Below, in pieces: positions 16,705-26,001 of a stretch of DNA of 64,000 bases. The position numbers and the translations under genes are program-made. Positions within the stretch are counted from its first letter, which is position 1, and each line of letters opens with the position of its first letter. Source of the DNA: JAEMQF01 sp963791595 (GTDB lineage: Bacteria; Pseudomonadota; Gammaproteobacteria; Burkholderiales; Burkholderiaceae_C); NCBI GenBank assembly GCA_963791595.1, contig CAWBTF010000027.1, positions 60,569 to 124,568 on the forward strand, in the 5' to 3' direction. The notes beneath the pieces were generated by a model that was given only the letters and a program-made list of their open reading frames with translations, was not told the DNA's origin and did no database searches.

Positions 16705-17829
16705 ATGCAAGGCGCCGCAGCACCGATCGCCACGCTGGTGATTGCCGGCGGCTTCGTGCTCGCCTTCGTGCTCGGAGCCGTCGCGAACCGCAGCAATTTC
16801 TGCGTGATGGGGGCGATTTCCGACGTGGTCAACATCGGCCATTGGGGCCGCATGCGCATGTGGCTGCTGGCCATGGCTGTCGCGATCGTCGGCGCGAGCC
16901 TGCTCGCCGCGACCGGCCAGGTCGACCTGAGCAAGAGCATCGCGCAGCGCCCGTCGATCGCGTGGCTGTCGCTGCTTGTCGGCGGCTTCGCTTTCGGCGT
17001 GGGCATGACGCTCGCCGGTGGTTGCGCGAACAAGAATCTGGTGCGCCTGGGCGGTGGCAGCGTGCGCTCGCTGGTGGTGCTCGTGTTCGTCGCGATCTCG
17101 GCGTACATGACGCTCAAGGGCCTGTTCGGCCAATGGCGCGCGAGCCTGCTCGACCCAGTGGCGCTGAACCTGGGCGCGTGGGGCTGGAAAGACCAGAGCC
17201 TGGCGACGCTGGTGGCGAGTGTCGGCGGCGTGCAGGCGAAGCCGGCCCTGCTCGCGACCGCGCTGGTGCTCGCCGCCGCGCTTGCGTTCTTCGTGTTCAA
17301 GGACGCACGCTTTCGCGCGAACACGGTACAGATCGCCGGTGGTGCCATCATCGGCGCGCTCGTCGTCGGCGGCTGGTACGTGAGCGGCCATCTGGGCTTC
17401 GGCGAGAACCCGGAGACGCTGGAATACGTGTTCTTCGCAACGAACTCGCGCGCCCTCGAATCGATGAGCTTCGTCGCGCCGCTCGCCTACAGCCTCGAGC
17501 TGTTGATGCTGTGGACCGACAAGTCGCTGCACCTGAGCTTCGGCGTCGCCAGCGCGCTCGGCGTCGTGCTCGGCTCGGCGGCAGTCGCGTGGCGCACGGA
17601 GACGTTTCGCTGGGAAGGCTTTGCCTCGCTCGACGATTTGCGCAATCAGCTCGGCGGCGCGGTGCTGATGGGCTTCGGTGGCGTCACCGCTTTGGGCTGC
17701 ACCGTCGGCCAGGGCATCACCGGCATCTCCACGCTCGCGATCGGCTCGTTCATCGCCACCGGGGCGATCGTCGCGGGGTCGGTGGCGACGCTGAAGGTCA
17801 TGCTTTGGCGCGAGGAGCGGGGCGGCTGA
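16705..17829 (+). CDS. YeeE/YedE (TsuA-type) sulfur transporter
   Basis: This 374-residue membrane protein has about nine to ten helices. Three cysteine motifs place it in the YeeE/YedE family: NRSNFCVMGA near residue 30, GMTLAGGCANKNLVRLG near 105 and GCTVGQGITG near 330. In the thiosulfate transporter TsuA equivalent cysteines line the pore and relay the substrate. Encoded 17 bases after dsrE2, it probably brings thiosulfate or sulfane sulfur into the cytoplasm for TusA and DsrE2. The exact substrate cannot be read from the sequence. Confidence 0.88.
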   Translation: MQGAAAPIATLVIAGGFVLAFVLGAVANRSNFCVMGAISDVVNIGHWGRMRMWLLAMAVAIVGASLLAATGQVDLSKSIAQRPSIAWLSLLVGGFAFGVGMTLAGGCANKNLVRLGGGSVRSLVVLVFVAISAYMTLKGLFGQWRASLLDPVALNLGAWGWKDQSLATLVASVGGVQAKPALLATALVLAAALAFFVFKDARFRANTVQIAGGAIIGALVVGGWYVSGHLGFGENPETLEYVFFATNSRALESMSFVAPLAYSLELLMLWTDKSLHLSFGVASALGVVLGSAAVAWRTETFRWEGFASLDDLRNQLGGAVLMGFGGVTALGCTVGQGITGISTLAIGSFIATGAIVAGSVATLKVMLWREERGG

Positions 17830-17848
17830 GATTCACGCAGCATTCCCA

Positions 17849-17872
17849 GCCCGGACCCGCCCGGGCGTTATT
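17849..17872 (+). terminator. hairpin terminator after the YeeE-type transporter
   Basis: GCCCGG-ACCCGC-CCGGGC (17849-17866) is a perfect 6-bp stem with a 6-base loop starting 20 bases past the stop and followed by GTTATT. It closes the tusA-dsrE2-transporter unit. The T-run is modest. Confidence 0.55.
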
Positions 17873-17907
17873 GGCGAACCGTCCAGCGCCTGCGCACCAA
17901 GTTGCCC

Positions 17908-17935
17908 GGCGCGCGCGCACGCGCGCGCCTATACT
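17908..17935 (+). promoter_or_regulatory. alternating GC palindrome abutting a TATACT -10-like box
   Basis: 17908-17929 is a 22-base perfect palindrome of alternating G and C around a central CA. It can extrude as a hairpin or adopt Z-DNA. TATACT at 17930-17935 follows immediately and is placed correctly as a -10 box for the Uma2 gene starting at 17966. No -35 box is evident, since the palindrome occupies its position. Confidence 0.4.
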
Positions 17936-17965
17936 GGCTCACCAGTCTTCTGCAACGACACCGCC

Positions 17966-18475
17966 ATGGGTCAGTTCACATCTCATGAAGCGCTCGCGCT
18001 GCGCTGGGCCGAGCTGTGCAACGACCCCTTGCTGCGCGACCTGCCGGGCAAGATCGAACTCAATGCCTATGGGGTGATCGAAATGAGCCCAGCGAGCAAT
18101 CGGCACGCACTTGCGCAGGCCGAAATCTCGAACTCCCTGGCGCAGCAACTGAGGGCCGGCAGAACACTCGTGGAGTGTTCTATCGCCACGTCGGACGGCG
18201 TTCGCGTCCCTGACGTCGCCTGGGCGTCATCCGAATTCCTGGCGCGCCATGGCGACATCACGCCGTTCCCCGCCGCGCCTGAAATCTGCGTCGAGGTCCG
18301 CTCACCGTCGAACACGGATGAGGAAATGGCGCTGAAGACGCGGCTCTATCTGGAGGCTGGCGCGGCAGAGGTGTGGATCGTCTCGGAAGCCGGCGTCTGG
18401 CGGGTCTTCGACGTGCAAGGCGAACGCGCGTCCTCGCGTTACGCGGTTCGCCTGGCGCCGCCTGCCTTGCCTTGA
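17966..18475 (+). CDS. Uma2-family (DUF820) putative endonuclease-fold protein
   Basis: This 169-residue protein has the Uma2 layout: an N-terminal helix, IELNAYGVIEMSPASNRH, then VRVPDVAW and PEICVEVRSPSN. The last two supply the aspartate and glutamate of a PD-(D/E)xK-like nuclease core, and LYLEAGAAEVWIV completes the motif. Family members occur in many copies in cyanobacteria and are scattered in proteobacteria, often near mobile or defence genes. Their biological role is unknown. It stands alone, with its own promoter-like site. Confidence 0.88.
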   Translation: MGQFTSHEALALRWAELCNDPLLRDLPGKIELNAYGVIEMSPASNRHALAQAEISNSLAQQLRAGRTLVECSIATSDGVRVPDVAWASSEFLARHGDITPFPAAPEICVEVRSPSNTDEEMALKTRLYLEAGAAEVWIVSEAGVWRVFDVQGERASSRYAVRLAPPALP

Positions 18476-18480
18476 GCCTG

Positions 18481-18498
18481 GCGCGCGCCCCTGCGCGC
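18481..18498. terminator. weak GC hairpin between Uma2 gene and aroG
   Basis: GCGCGC-N6-GCGCGC lies in the 48-bp gap between convergent genes. No T-run follows on either strand, so a terminator role is only suggested by position. Confidence 0.3.
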
Positions 18499-18523
18499 GT
18501 GCTCGAGCGGCGGCGCCGCAAGG

Positions 18524-19645
18524 TCAGGCCACAGCGCGGCGCTGCTGCACGGCTTGCGCCAAATCGCGCAGCACCGGCTCGGTCTGCTCCCAGCCGATGC
18601 ACGCATCGGTGATCGACACGCCGCGCTGGAGCGCCAAGCCGGGCTTCAAGTCCTGCCGGCCCTCGTCGAGATGGCTTTCGATCATCACGCCGACGATGCG
18701 CGCCTCGCCCTGCGCCACCTGGCGCGCCACGTCGGCGGCCACCTCGATCTGGCGCCGGTGCTGCTTCTCGGCGTTGCCGTGCGACACGTCGATCATCACC
18801 TGCTCGCGCAGGCCCGCGGCGCGCAGCGTTGCGCACGCCGCGGCCACGTGCTGCGCGCCGTAGTTGGGCACCTTGCCGCCGCGCAGGATCACGTGGCAAT
18901 CGGCGTTGCCGCGCGTCTCGAACACGGCGGCCACGCCCATCTTCGTCATTCCCATGAAGGCGTGCGGCGCGGCGGCGGTGACGATCGCATCGGCAGCGAC
19001 CTTCACGCTGCCGTCGGTGCCGTTCTTGAAGCCCACCGGGCAGCTCAGGCCCGACGCGAGCTGGCGGTGGCTCTGGCTTTCGGTGGTGCGCGCGCCGATC
19101 GCGCCCCAGGCGATCAGGTCCGAAATGAACTGCGGGCTCAGCAGGTCGAGGAACTCGGTGCCCACCGGCAAGCCGAGCGCCGCGATCTCGAGCAGCAGCG
19201 CGCGGGCGCGTTCCAGGCCTTCGTTCATCGCGAAGCTGCCGTCCAGGTGCGGGTCGTTGATGTAGCCCTTCCAGCCCACCGTCGTGCGCGGCTTCTCGAA
19301 GTAGCAGCGCATCACGATCAGCAGCGCGCCGCCCAAGTCTTCGGCGCAGCGCTGCAGGCGCTGCGCATAGTCGATGGCTTGCTCGTGGTCATGGATCGAA
19401 CACGGGCCGACGACGACGATCAGCCGGTCGTCGCGGCCGTGCAGCACGTCGGCGACCGCCGCGCGGCTGCGCTCCACCAGCGCCAGCGCCGCATCCGACA
19501 CCGGCAGCCGCTCCATCAGCAGCGCCGGCGTGATCAGCGGGCGCACCGCGTCGATGCGCGTGTCGTCGATGCGCGTCGTGTCGCGCGTGCTGGAACGCTC
19601 GCCCACTTCGCGGTCGTGGCGCGGGTCGTCCAAGATTGACTTCAT
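18524..19645 (-). CDS. aroG: 3-deoxy-7-phosphoheptulonate (DAHP) synthase, class I
   Basis: This 373-residue cytoplasmic enzyme condenses phosphoenolpyruvate with erythrose 4-phosphate, the first step of aromatic amino acid synthesis. Class I AroF/G/H hallmarks are present: VVVGPCSIHD, MRCYFEKPRTTVGWKGYIND, GARTTESQSHRQLASGLS and the metal-binding GNADCHVILRGG and IDVSHGN. The N-terminal 35 residues are longer than in E. coli AroG and are arginine/aspartate-rich. The ATG overlaps the stop of the upstream Bug-type gene by two bases. The sequence does not show which amino acid provides feedback. Confidence 0.94.
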   Translation of the reverse strand: MKSILDDPRHDREVGERSSTRDTTRIDDTRIDAVRPLITPALLMERLPVSDAALALVERSRAAVADVLHGRDDRLIVVVGPCSIHDHEQAIDYAQRLQRCAEDLGGALLIVMRCYFEKPRTTVGWKGYINDPHLDGSFAMNEGLERARALLLEIAALGLPVGTEFLDLLSPQFISDLIAWGAIGARTTESQSHRQLASGLSCPVGFKNGTDGSVKVAADAIVTAAAPHAFMGMTKMGVAAVFETRGNADCHVILRGGKVPNYGAQHVAAACATLRAAGLREQVMIDVSHGNAEKQHRRQIEVAADVARQVAQGEARIVGVMIESHLDEGRQDLKPGLALQRGVSITDACIGWEQTEPVLRDLAQAVQQRRAVA

Positions 19646-20605
19646 CCTTCCGCCTGAATCTTGCGCTCCGTTGCCAACTGCGTCCAGCGCGCCAGGTCGG
19701 CGCGGATGTAGTCGGCGAACTGCGTTGGGTTCATCGGCATCGGCTGCACCGCCTCGGCGCTGAGTTTTTCCGTCATGTCGGGCGCCGCCAGTGTCTGGTT
19801 GAGCGTGTCGTTGAGCAGCTTCACCACCTCCGGCGGCAGCCCGGCCGGGCCGACGACGCCGTACCACTGCACCGCATCGAAGCCCTTGAAGCCCGATTCG
19901 ATCAGCGTCGGCAACTCCTTGAACAGCGGATGCCGCGCGTTGCCCGTCACCGCGAGCGGGCGCACGCGGCCGGAGCGGATGTGCGGCATCGCCGCGGCCA
20001 GGCCCGGGAACATGGTCTGCGTCTGGCCGCCCAGCAGGTCGGTGAACGCAGGCGCGATGCCGCGGTACGGCACGTGCACGATGAAGCCTTCGATCGCCTG
20101 CTTGAACAGCTCCATCACCATGTGCGTCAGCGAGCCGATGCCGGCCGAGCCGAAGTTCAGCTTGCCCGGGTTCGCGCGCACATGGGCGATGAACTGCTTC
20201 AGGTCGTGCACCGGCAGCGACGGGTTCACGACCAGCACGTTGGGCGTGCCGCCGATCATTCCCACCGGCGTGAAGTCCCTGATCGGGTCGTAGGTGAGCT
20301 TGCGCGTCGCCGGGCTGGTGGCGTGCGTCGTCACGTAGCCCTGCATCAGCGTGTAGCCGTCGGGCGCGGCTTTCGCGGCGGTGGTGGAGGCGATCGATCC
20401 TCCCCCACCGCCGATGTTGTCGACGATGATGCTCTGGCCGAGCAGCCGCGCCCAGCGTTCGGTGACGGTGCGGCCGACGAAGTCGCTGCCGCCGCCGGCG
20501 GGAACCGGGACGATGTAGCGCAGCGGCTTGGTCGGGTAGGCTTGGGCACGGGCGAGACCGCTCAAGCCGAGCAGCGGCGCGGCGCAGCAACAGGCGGCGT
20601 TTCAT
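19642..20605 (-). CDS. Bug-type tripartite tricarboxylate transporter binding protein (frameshift in signal peptide)
   Basis: This periplasmic solute-binding protein of about 320 residues belongs to the TctC/Bug family: YPTKPLRYIVPVPAGGGSDFVGR at the mature N-terminus, then PDGYTLMQGYVTTHA, GSLTHMVMELFK and VPYRGIAPAFTDLLGG. The start ATG at 20605 gives MKRRLLLRRAA. One extra base near 20580 throws the signal peptide out of frame before PLLGLSGLARAQA resumes. No TctA/TctB membrane genes are nearby, as is common for the many orphan Bug proteins of Burkholderiales. The ATG overlaps the add stop and its own stop overlaps the aroG start. Confidence 0.85.
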
Positions 20606-21737
20606 GGTTGACTCCTCTGACGCGAAAACGGAGCTGACGCAGGCAAGGCCGATCTCAGCCGGTCTGACCGCGTGATGGCGGACCCGCGAAAGCACTCGTC
20701 CAGCCGCGCGATCAGCGCCGCCTTCGCCGCGGCGTCGATGAAGCTCGCCTCGAAGCTGTTGCGCGCGAGGGTGTACGCGTGCGCCGCGCCGAGCTGCGGC
20801 AGCGCCTCGAAGGTCTCGACGAAGTTCTGGTTGATGTAGCCGCCGAAGTACGCCGGGTCGTCGGAGTTGACGGTCGCGCACAGGCCCGCATCCAGCAGCG
20901 CCGGCAGGTTGTGGTCCGACAGCTTCTTGAACACGCACAGCTTCACGTTGGACAGCGGGCACACCGTGAGCGGCATGCGCTCTTTCGCCAAGCCTCGCGA
21001 CCAGCAGCGGATCTTCCATGCAGCGCACGCCATGGTCGATGCGCTGCACTTTCAACACGTCGAGCGCGTTGCGGATGTACTCGGGCGGCCCCTCCTCGCC
21101 GGCATGCGCGACGCATTTCAGACCGGCAGCGGCGGCCTTGGCGAAGACGCGCGCAAACTTTTCCGGCGGATGGCCGCGCTCGCTGCTGTCCAGCCCCACG
21201 CCGATGAAATGGCGCTTGTGCGGCAGCGCTTCGTCGAGTGTGGCCAGCGCTTCGTCTTCGCTCAGATGGCGCAGGAAGCAAAGGATGAGCTTCGCGCTGA
21301 TGCCGAGCTCCGCGTGCGCGCGCCGGCACGCGTGTTCCAGCCCCTGGATCACCGCGCCGAACGGCACGCCGCGCGAAGTGTGCGTCTGTGGGTCGAAGAA
21401 CAGTTCAGCGTGCACCACGTTGTCGGCCGCAGCGCGCTCGAAGTAGGCCCAGGCCATGTCGAAGAAGTCCTGCTCCTTCAGCAGCACGCTCGCGCCGGCG
21501 TAGTAGATGTCGAGAAAACTTTGCAGGTCGGTGAAGGCGTAGGCCGAGCGCAGTGACTTCGACGCTCGCATACGGCAGCGTCACACCGTTGCGCTGCGCG
21601 AGCTTGAAGATCAACTCGGGTTCGAGCGAACCCTCGATGTGCAGGTGCAGCTCGGCCTTGGGCATGGCCCGCAACAAGGCGGGCAGGCGCTCGCGCGGGA
21701 TGCGCGAGGCGAAGTCGGGAACGGGCAGAGGTTTCAT
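20602..21737 (-). CDS. add: adenosine deaminase (two frameshifts)
   Basis: Read across three frames, this is an adenosine deaminase of about 378 residues. The zinc site HLHIEGSLEPEL lies near residue 27, the catalytic CVAHAGEEGPPEYIR in the middle, and TVNSDDPAYFGGYI near residue 290. It converts adenosine to inosine, or adenine to hypoxanthine in the related subgroup; the sequence alone does not decide. The frame slips by one extra base near 21560 and again near 20990. Both junctions sit in conserved sequence, so errors are more likely than decay. The stop overlaps the start of the Bug-type gene (ATGA). Confidence 0.86.
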
Positions 21738-21926
21738 GGTCGAATCCCACCAGCGCGGCGCCGCGCCGTCAAGGCAATTGTGAGCCAGCGAGGAGCCTGG
21801 GAGCTTGCGCAGCACCGAGCGCAGTGCGCTACGCATTGTCCGGCACCGTTCCTGATCGAGAACGGAGGATAAGATTGCGCCCCACCAGGCGCCGCCGATC
21901 GGGGTTGCGCAGCGACGGAGGAGACC

Positions 21927-22784
21927 ATGATGAAGCTCCCGGGGCAGTTGCTCGCGATCGTGCTGGCCGGCAGTGCCGCTGTAGCGTGGGCGCAAAAGCC
22001 GTCGCTCGTCGAGCGCGGCAGGGTGCTGATGGAAGGCGTGGTCGCCTGCGGCAACTGCCACATCCCGCGCGACGACAAGGGCCAGCTGCAGCGCAACAAG
22101 GGCCTCTCGGGTGGGCTGCTGGTGGACATCGCGCCCATCACGGCCTACCCGTCCAACATCACGCCCGATCGCGACACCGGCATCGGCCAATGGACCGATG
22201 CGCAACTGGCGAAGGCCATTCGCGAGGGCATTCGCCCCGACAAGAGCGTCATCGGCCCGCCGATGCCGATCGCGAACTACCGCCACCTGTCCGACGACGA
22301 CCTGGCCGCCATCATTGCCTACCTGCGGGCGCAACCAGCGGTCCGCAACGCGGTGCCGAGATCGACCTACCGAATCCCGCTGCCGACCAGCTATGGCCCG
22401 CCGGTGGGCAAGGTGAAGGCACCGCCGGCGCGCGACAAGCTCCGCTACGGCAGGTACCTGGTCGAGATCGGCCACTGCATGGAGTGCCACACGCCCCGCA
22501 ACGAGAAGGGCGAACTCGTGCTCGCCAAGCTCGGCGCGGGAGGTCAGGTGATCGAGGGGCCGTGGGGCAAGTCCGTGTCGCGCAACCTCACGCCGACCGG
22601 CCTGAAGGACTGGACCGACGCCCAGATCGCCAAGGCCATTCGCGAAGGCGTCGACCGCAGCGGCCAGCCGTACCGGCCGCCGATGGCGTTCGAGTTCTAC
22701 AAGAACATCAGTGACGCGGACATGAGCGCCATCATTGCCTACCTGCGCTCGCTGAAACCGCAGGCGATGCCGGCGAAGATCTGA
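21927..22784 (+). CDS. periplasmic diheme cytochrome c
   Basis: This 285-residue protein has a signal peptide (LLAIVLAGSAAVAWA) and two c-type heme sites in duplicated domains: CGNCH near residue 46 and CMECH near 190. Each half repeats the pattern NITPDRDTGIGQWTDAQLAKAIREG / NLTPTGLKDWTDAQIAKAIREG and ends in MSAIIAYLRSLKP-like helices. It resembles the cytochrome subunits of membrane-bound alcohol and aldehyde dehydrogenases. No dehydrogenase partner is adjacent. GGAGGA lies just upstream of a double ATG (21927/21930). It is transcribed divergently from add. Confidence 0.87.
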   Translation: MMKLPGQLLAIVLAGSAAVAWAQKPSLVERGRVLMEGVVACGNCHIPRDDKGQLQRNKGLSGGLLVDIAPITAYPSNITPDRDTGIGQWTDAQLAKAIREGIRPDKSVIGPPMPIANYRHLSDDDLAAIIAYLRAQPAVRNAVPRSTYRIPLPTSYGPPVGKVKAPPARDKLRYGRYLVEIGHCMECHTPRNEKGELVLAKLGAGGQVIEGPWGKSVSRNLTPTGLKDWTDAQIAKAIREGVDRSGQPYRPPMAFEFYKNISDADMSAIIAYLRSLKPQAMPAKI

Positions 22785-22829
22785 GCGACTGAGCAGGCGG
22801 CGTCACCACCAACACAAGGAGTCAGGCAA

Positions 22830-23432
22830 ATGCAGATCACCGACATCCTCGCCCAGATGGGCGGTCTTCAGTCCATCGCGCGGGAACTGGGCGTCAGCGA
22901 GACCGAGGCAGCGAGCGGTGCCGCAGCGCTCGTTCCGGCAATCCTCGGCGGATTCAAGAAGCAGGCCCAGGCACAGCCCGCGGGCCTCGAAGGTCTGGGC
23001 GGTCTGCTTGGGCAACTCGGCGGCGGCGGCCTGCTCGACGACGTGCTGTCGCCACAGCCGACGAACGTGAGCCGCGGTAACGAGGTCCTGGGGCAGATTT
23101 TCGGCTCCAAGGACGTGAGCCGCTCCGTCGCGCAGAACGCGGCTTCGCAGTCTGGGCTCGACCCGACCGTTCTGAAGAAGATGTTGCCGATGCTGGCGAT
23201 GCTGGTCACAGGCTACATGGCGAAACAGCGCGGCGCCGACGATGGGGCGCAGCCCTCGCCGGCAGCCGGCGGCCTTGGCGGCCTGCTGGGGGGGCTGTTC
23301 GGCGGCCGGCCCACCGCCGGCAGCGCGGCACAGGGCAGCGCCGCGCCGGGACTCGCCTCGATGCTCGACCTGAACGGCGACGGCAATCCACTGGACGACA
23401 TCCTGCGGATGGCCGGCAAGGCAATGCGTTGA
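22830..23432 (+). CDS. DUF937 (YidB-like) protein
   Basis: This 200-residue protein begins MQITDILAQMGGLQSIARELGVSETEA and contains ALVPAILGGFKK and LLPMLAMLVTGYM-like segments, the pattern of the DUF937/YidB family. The glycine- and proline-rich linkers are followed by a C-terminal SMLDLNGDGNPLDDILRMAG motif found in many members. Function is unknown. It lies 45 bases after the diheme cytochrome gene and is followed by a small membrane protein on the same strand. Confidence 0.85.
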   Translation: MQITDILAQMGGLQSIARELGVSETEAASGAAALVPAILGGFKKQAQAQPAGLEGLGGLLGQLGGGGLLDDVLSPQPTNVSRGNEVLGQIFGSKDVSRSVAQNAASQSGLDPTVLKKMLPMLAMLVTGYMAKQRGADDGAQPSPAAGGLGGLLGGLFGGRPTAGSAAQGSAAPGLASMLDLNGDGNPLDDILRMAGKAMR

Positions 23433-23488
23433 ACGCGCCTCGCGCAGGGCGCGCGGGCGGTGGCTTCGATCACTGGGAGGGCACGGAC

Positions 23489-23743
23489 ATGAGCTGGATC
23501 ATTTCGTTGGTCATTGGCGGAGTCGTCGGTTGGCTCGCGAGCATCATCATGAAGACGAACGCCCAGATGGGCTGGATCGCCAACGTGCTGGTCGGGGTGG
23601 TGGGCTCGCTGCTGGGCTTCTGGATCGCCGGGCTGCTGGGCATCGCGCCGACCGGCGGCATCCTGCGCTTCGTCGTCGCGCTCGCAGGCGCGGCGCTGCT
23701 GATCTTCATCCTGGGCAGGCTCGGCATCTTCCGGAAGACGTAA
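23489..23743 (+). CDS. GlsB/YeaQ/YmgE-family small membrane protein
   Basis: This 84-residue protein has three hydrophobic helices with the glycine-zipper pattern of the family (GGVVGWLASIIMKT, then VGVVGSLLGFWIAGLLG). Members are stress-induced inner-membrane proteins of unknown mechanism. A GGGAGG ribosome site precedes the ATG. It lies 56 bases after the DUF937 gene, and a cluster of hairpins follows. Confidence 0.88.
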   Translation: MSWIISLVIGGVVGWLASIIMKTNAQMGWIANVLVGVVGSLLGFWIAGLLGIAPTGGILRFVVALAGAALLIFILGRLGIFRKT

Positions 23744-23763
23744 CGCCGAGCGTGCCGAGCGCT

Positions 23764-23845
23764 CGAGAGCGCCCCCAGGCCGACGACATACGTCGTCCGC
23801 CCCCGAGGGGGGTGAGAAAACTCGGGAGCGGCCCTTCGTTTTCTC
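23764..23845 (+). terminator. three hairpins in series after the GlsB-like gene
   Basis: The 285-bp gap before the helicase gene holds GACGAC-ATAC-GTCGTC (about 23781-23796), then CCCCC-GA-GGGGG (about 23800-23811). Last comes GAGAAAAC at 23814-23821 pairing with GTTTTCTC at 23838-23845. The final stem ends in T-rich sequence and can act as a terminator. The first two resemble GC-rich palindromic repeats common between genes in Burkholderiales and partly match the stem near 16131. The rest of the gap, to 24028, shows nothing recognisable. Confidence 0.5.
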
Positions 23846-24028
23846 AGGAGGATTCAAGCCGTTCCCTGCGGAGAAGTCAGCGGCGTTGCATTGCACCCGT
23901 TCGTTGGCCAGCGCCGGGCGCGTGATGTAGCGGCAAAGTTGCTCCAGTGCCTGGCGCTCGCCGGCACCGCAGCGCGCGGCTGCGTGCAGGCTGAAGCGCG
24001 GCGAGACTGGCACACTGCGCAGTGAACC

Positions 24029-25850
24029 ATGGCGACGCTGATTCCCTCCATCGGCACCTGCGTGTCGCGAATGACGCAGGGCGAGCGCAGGCTGGCCGAG
24101 CGGCTGGAACAGAAGCTCGACGACGACTACCTGGTCTGGTACGACGTTCCCGTCGGCCCCACGCAGACGCACCCCGATTTCGTGGTCTTGCACCCGCGGC
24201 GCGGCCTGCTGATCCTGGAAGTCAAGGACTGGCGGCTGGACACGATTCAAACCGCAAACAAGCAGGTCTGGGAGATCGCTCCCGGCGGCGTGCCGAAGAA
24301 CGTGGCGAACCCGATCGAGCAGGCGCGCCATTACGCGCACCAGGTGGTCGACGCCTTGTCGCGCGACAAACAACTCATCGCTGAAGCCGGCAAGAGCAAG
24401 GGGTCGCTCGCCTTCCCGTGGAGTTACGGCGTGGTGTTCACGCACATCACGCGGCGCCAGTTCGAGGCCGCGGGGCTGAACCAGGCGATCGAAGCACACC
24501 GCGCGATGTGCTCCGATGAGATGACGCAGGACTCCGAACCCGAAGCGTTCCAGAGCCGCCTGTGGGACATGTTCCCGACGCTGATGCGCGGCGTGCTGTC
24601 GCTGCCGCAGATCGACCGCGTGCGCTGGATCCTCTTCCCCGAAGTGCGCGTGAGCCCGCAGCTCGGGCTGTTCGATGTACCCGAAACCAAAGGCGACGCC
24701 GACGCGGTACCCGACATCGTGCGCGTCATGGACCTCCAACAAGAGCAGCTCGCGCGCAGCCTGGGCGACGGGCACCGCATCATCCACGGCGTGGCCGGCT
24801 CGGGCAAGACAATGATCCTGGGCTACCGCGCCGAGCAATTGGCCAGGGCCGCCAGCGCCGCGAAACCCATCCTCGTGCTCTGCTACAACGAGCCGCTTGC
24901 AGTGAAACTCGGCCGCCGTGATGAAGGCCAAGGGCCTGGCCGACCGCGTGCTGGTGCGCCACTTCCACAAATGGTGCCGCCAGCAGTTGGTGGCGTTCGG
25001 GCAGCCGATTCCAGCGCAGGGCCCGCAGCTCTTCGAGCAGATGGTGGGCAACGTGATCCGCGGTGTCGAGCGGCGCCAGATCCCGTCGGGCCAGTACCTC
25101 GCCGTGCTCATCGACGAGGGCCACGACTTCCAGCCCGAGTGGCTGAAGCTGGTGACGCAAATGGTCGACCCGAACACGAACTGCCTGCTGCTGCTTTACG
25201 ACGATGCGCAAAGCATCTACGAGCGCGCGCGAACGCGCCAGTTCAGCTTCAAGAGCGTGGGCATCCAGGCGCAGGGCCGCACGACGGTGCTGCGAATCAA
25301 CTACCGCAACACGCGCCAGGTGCTGAACACGGCGAACCTGATCGCTGCCGATCTGCTGCGGCCCGAGGACGGCGGCGACGACGACGGCATCCCCAAGCTG
25401 CAACCCATCAGCTGCGGGCGCGAAGGGCACGAACCCGTGGTGATCCGCCTGCCGACCCTGCGCGACGAAGCACGCAAAGTTGCCGAACTGCTGATCGCCG
25501 CGCACGAGCAGGGCTTTGCCTGGGGCGACATGGCCATCATCTGCCGTCGCCACGCCGTGATGGACGCGTGCGCCGCGGTACTGCGCAGTCGCCGCCTGCC
25601 GCACCACGTGCGGCGCGGTTCAGGGAGTTTCAATCCCACCACCGACACGATCAAGGTCTTGACGATGCACGCCAGCAAAGGCCTCGAATTCTCGGTCGTC
25701 GCGTTGCCGGGAGTCGGGCACATGCCCGAAGCGGGCGAGAACGAAGCCGACGAAGCACGGCTGTTCTACGTGGCGGCGACGCGGGCGACGCAGGCGCTTT
25801 ACATCACGCTGAGCGGCGATGGGGCGTTTGCGGGGCGGCTTGGGGGGTGA
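24029..25850 (+). CDS. NERD-domain superfamily 1 (UvrD-like) helicase, one frameshift
   Basis: This protein of about 607 residues has an N-terminal NERD nuclease-related domain (residues 10-130; HPDFVVLHPRRGLLILEVKDWRL carries the D...ExK core). It is followed by an SF1 helicase with Walker A GVAGSGKTMILGYRAEQLAR near residue 255 and a Walker B-like LAVLIDEGHDFQPEWL. Further SF1 motifs are LLLYDDAQSIYE, INYRNTRQV and VLTMHASKGLEF. One extra base near 24912, between LAVKLG and AVMKAKGLA, breaks the frame. NERD helicases are frequent in defence islands. It lies 151 bp upstream of a type I restriction-modification operon on the same strand. Confidence 0.86.
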
Positions 25851-26001
25851 TTCGGGTTGGCGTTGGAGCGCGGGAGGATGGCGGTCAGCGGCCGGCCAGG
25901 TGCTGGCCTTTACTCGCGGGACGCAAGCAAGGCGACCGGAGAGTGAGCGCCGGGTATCCTCGCAGCACCGGCGACGCAAACCAAGGGAACCCCGGCACTG
26001 C

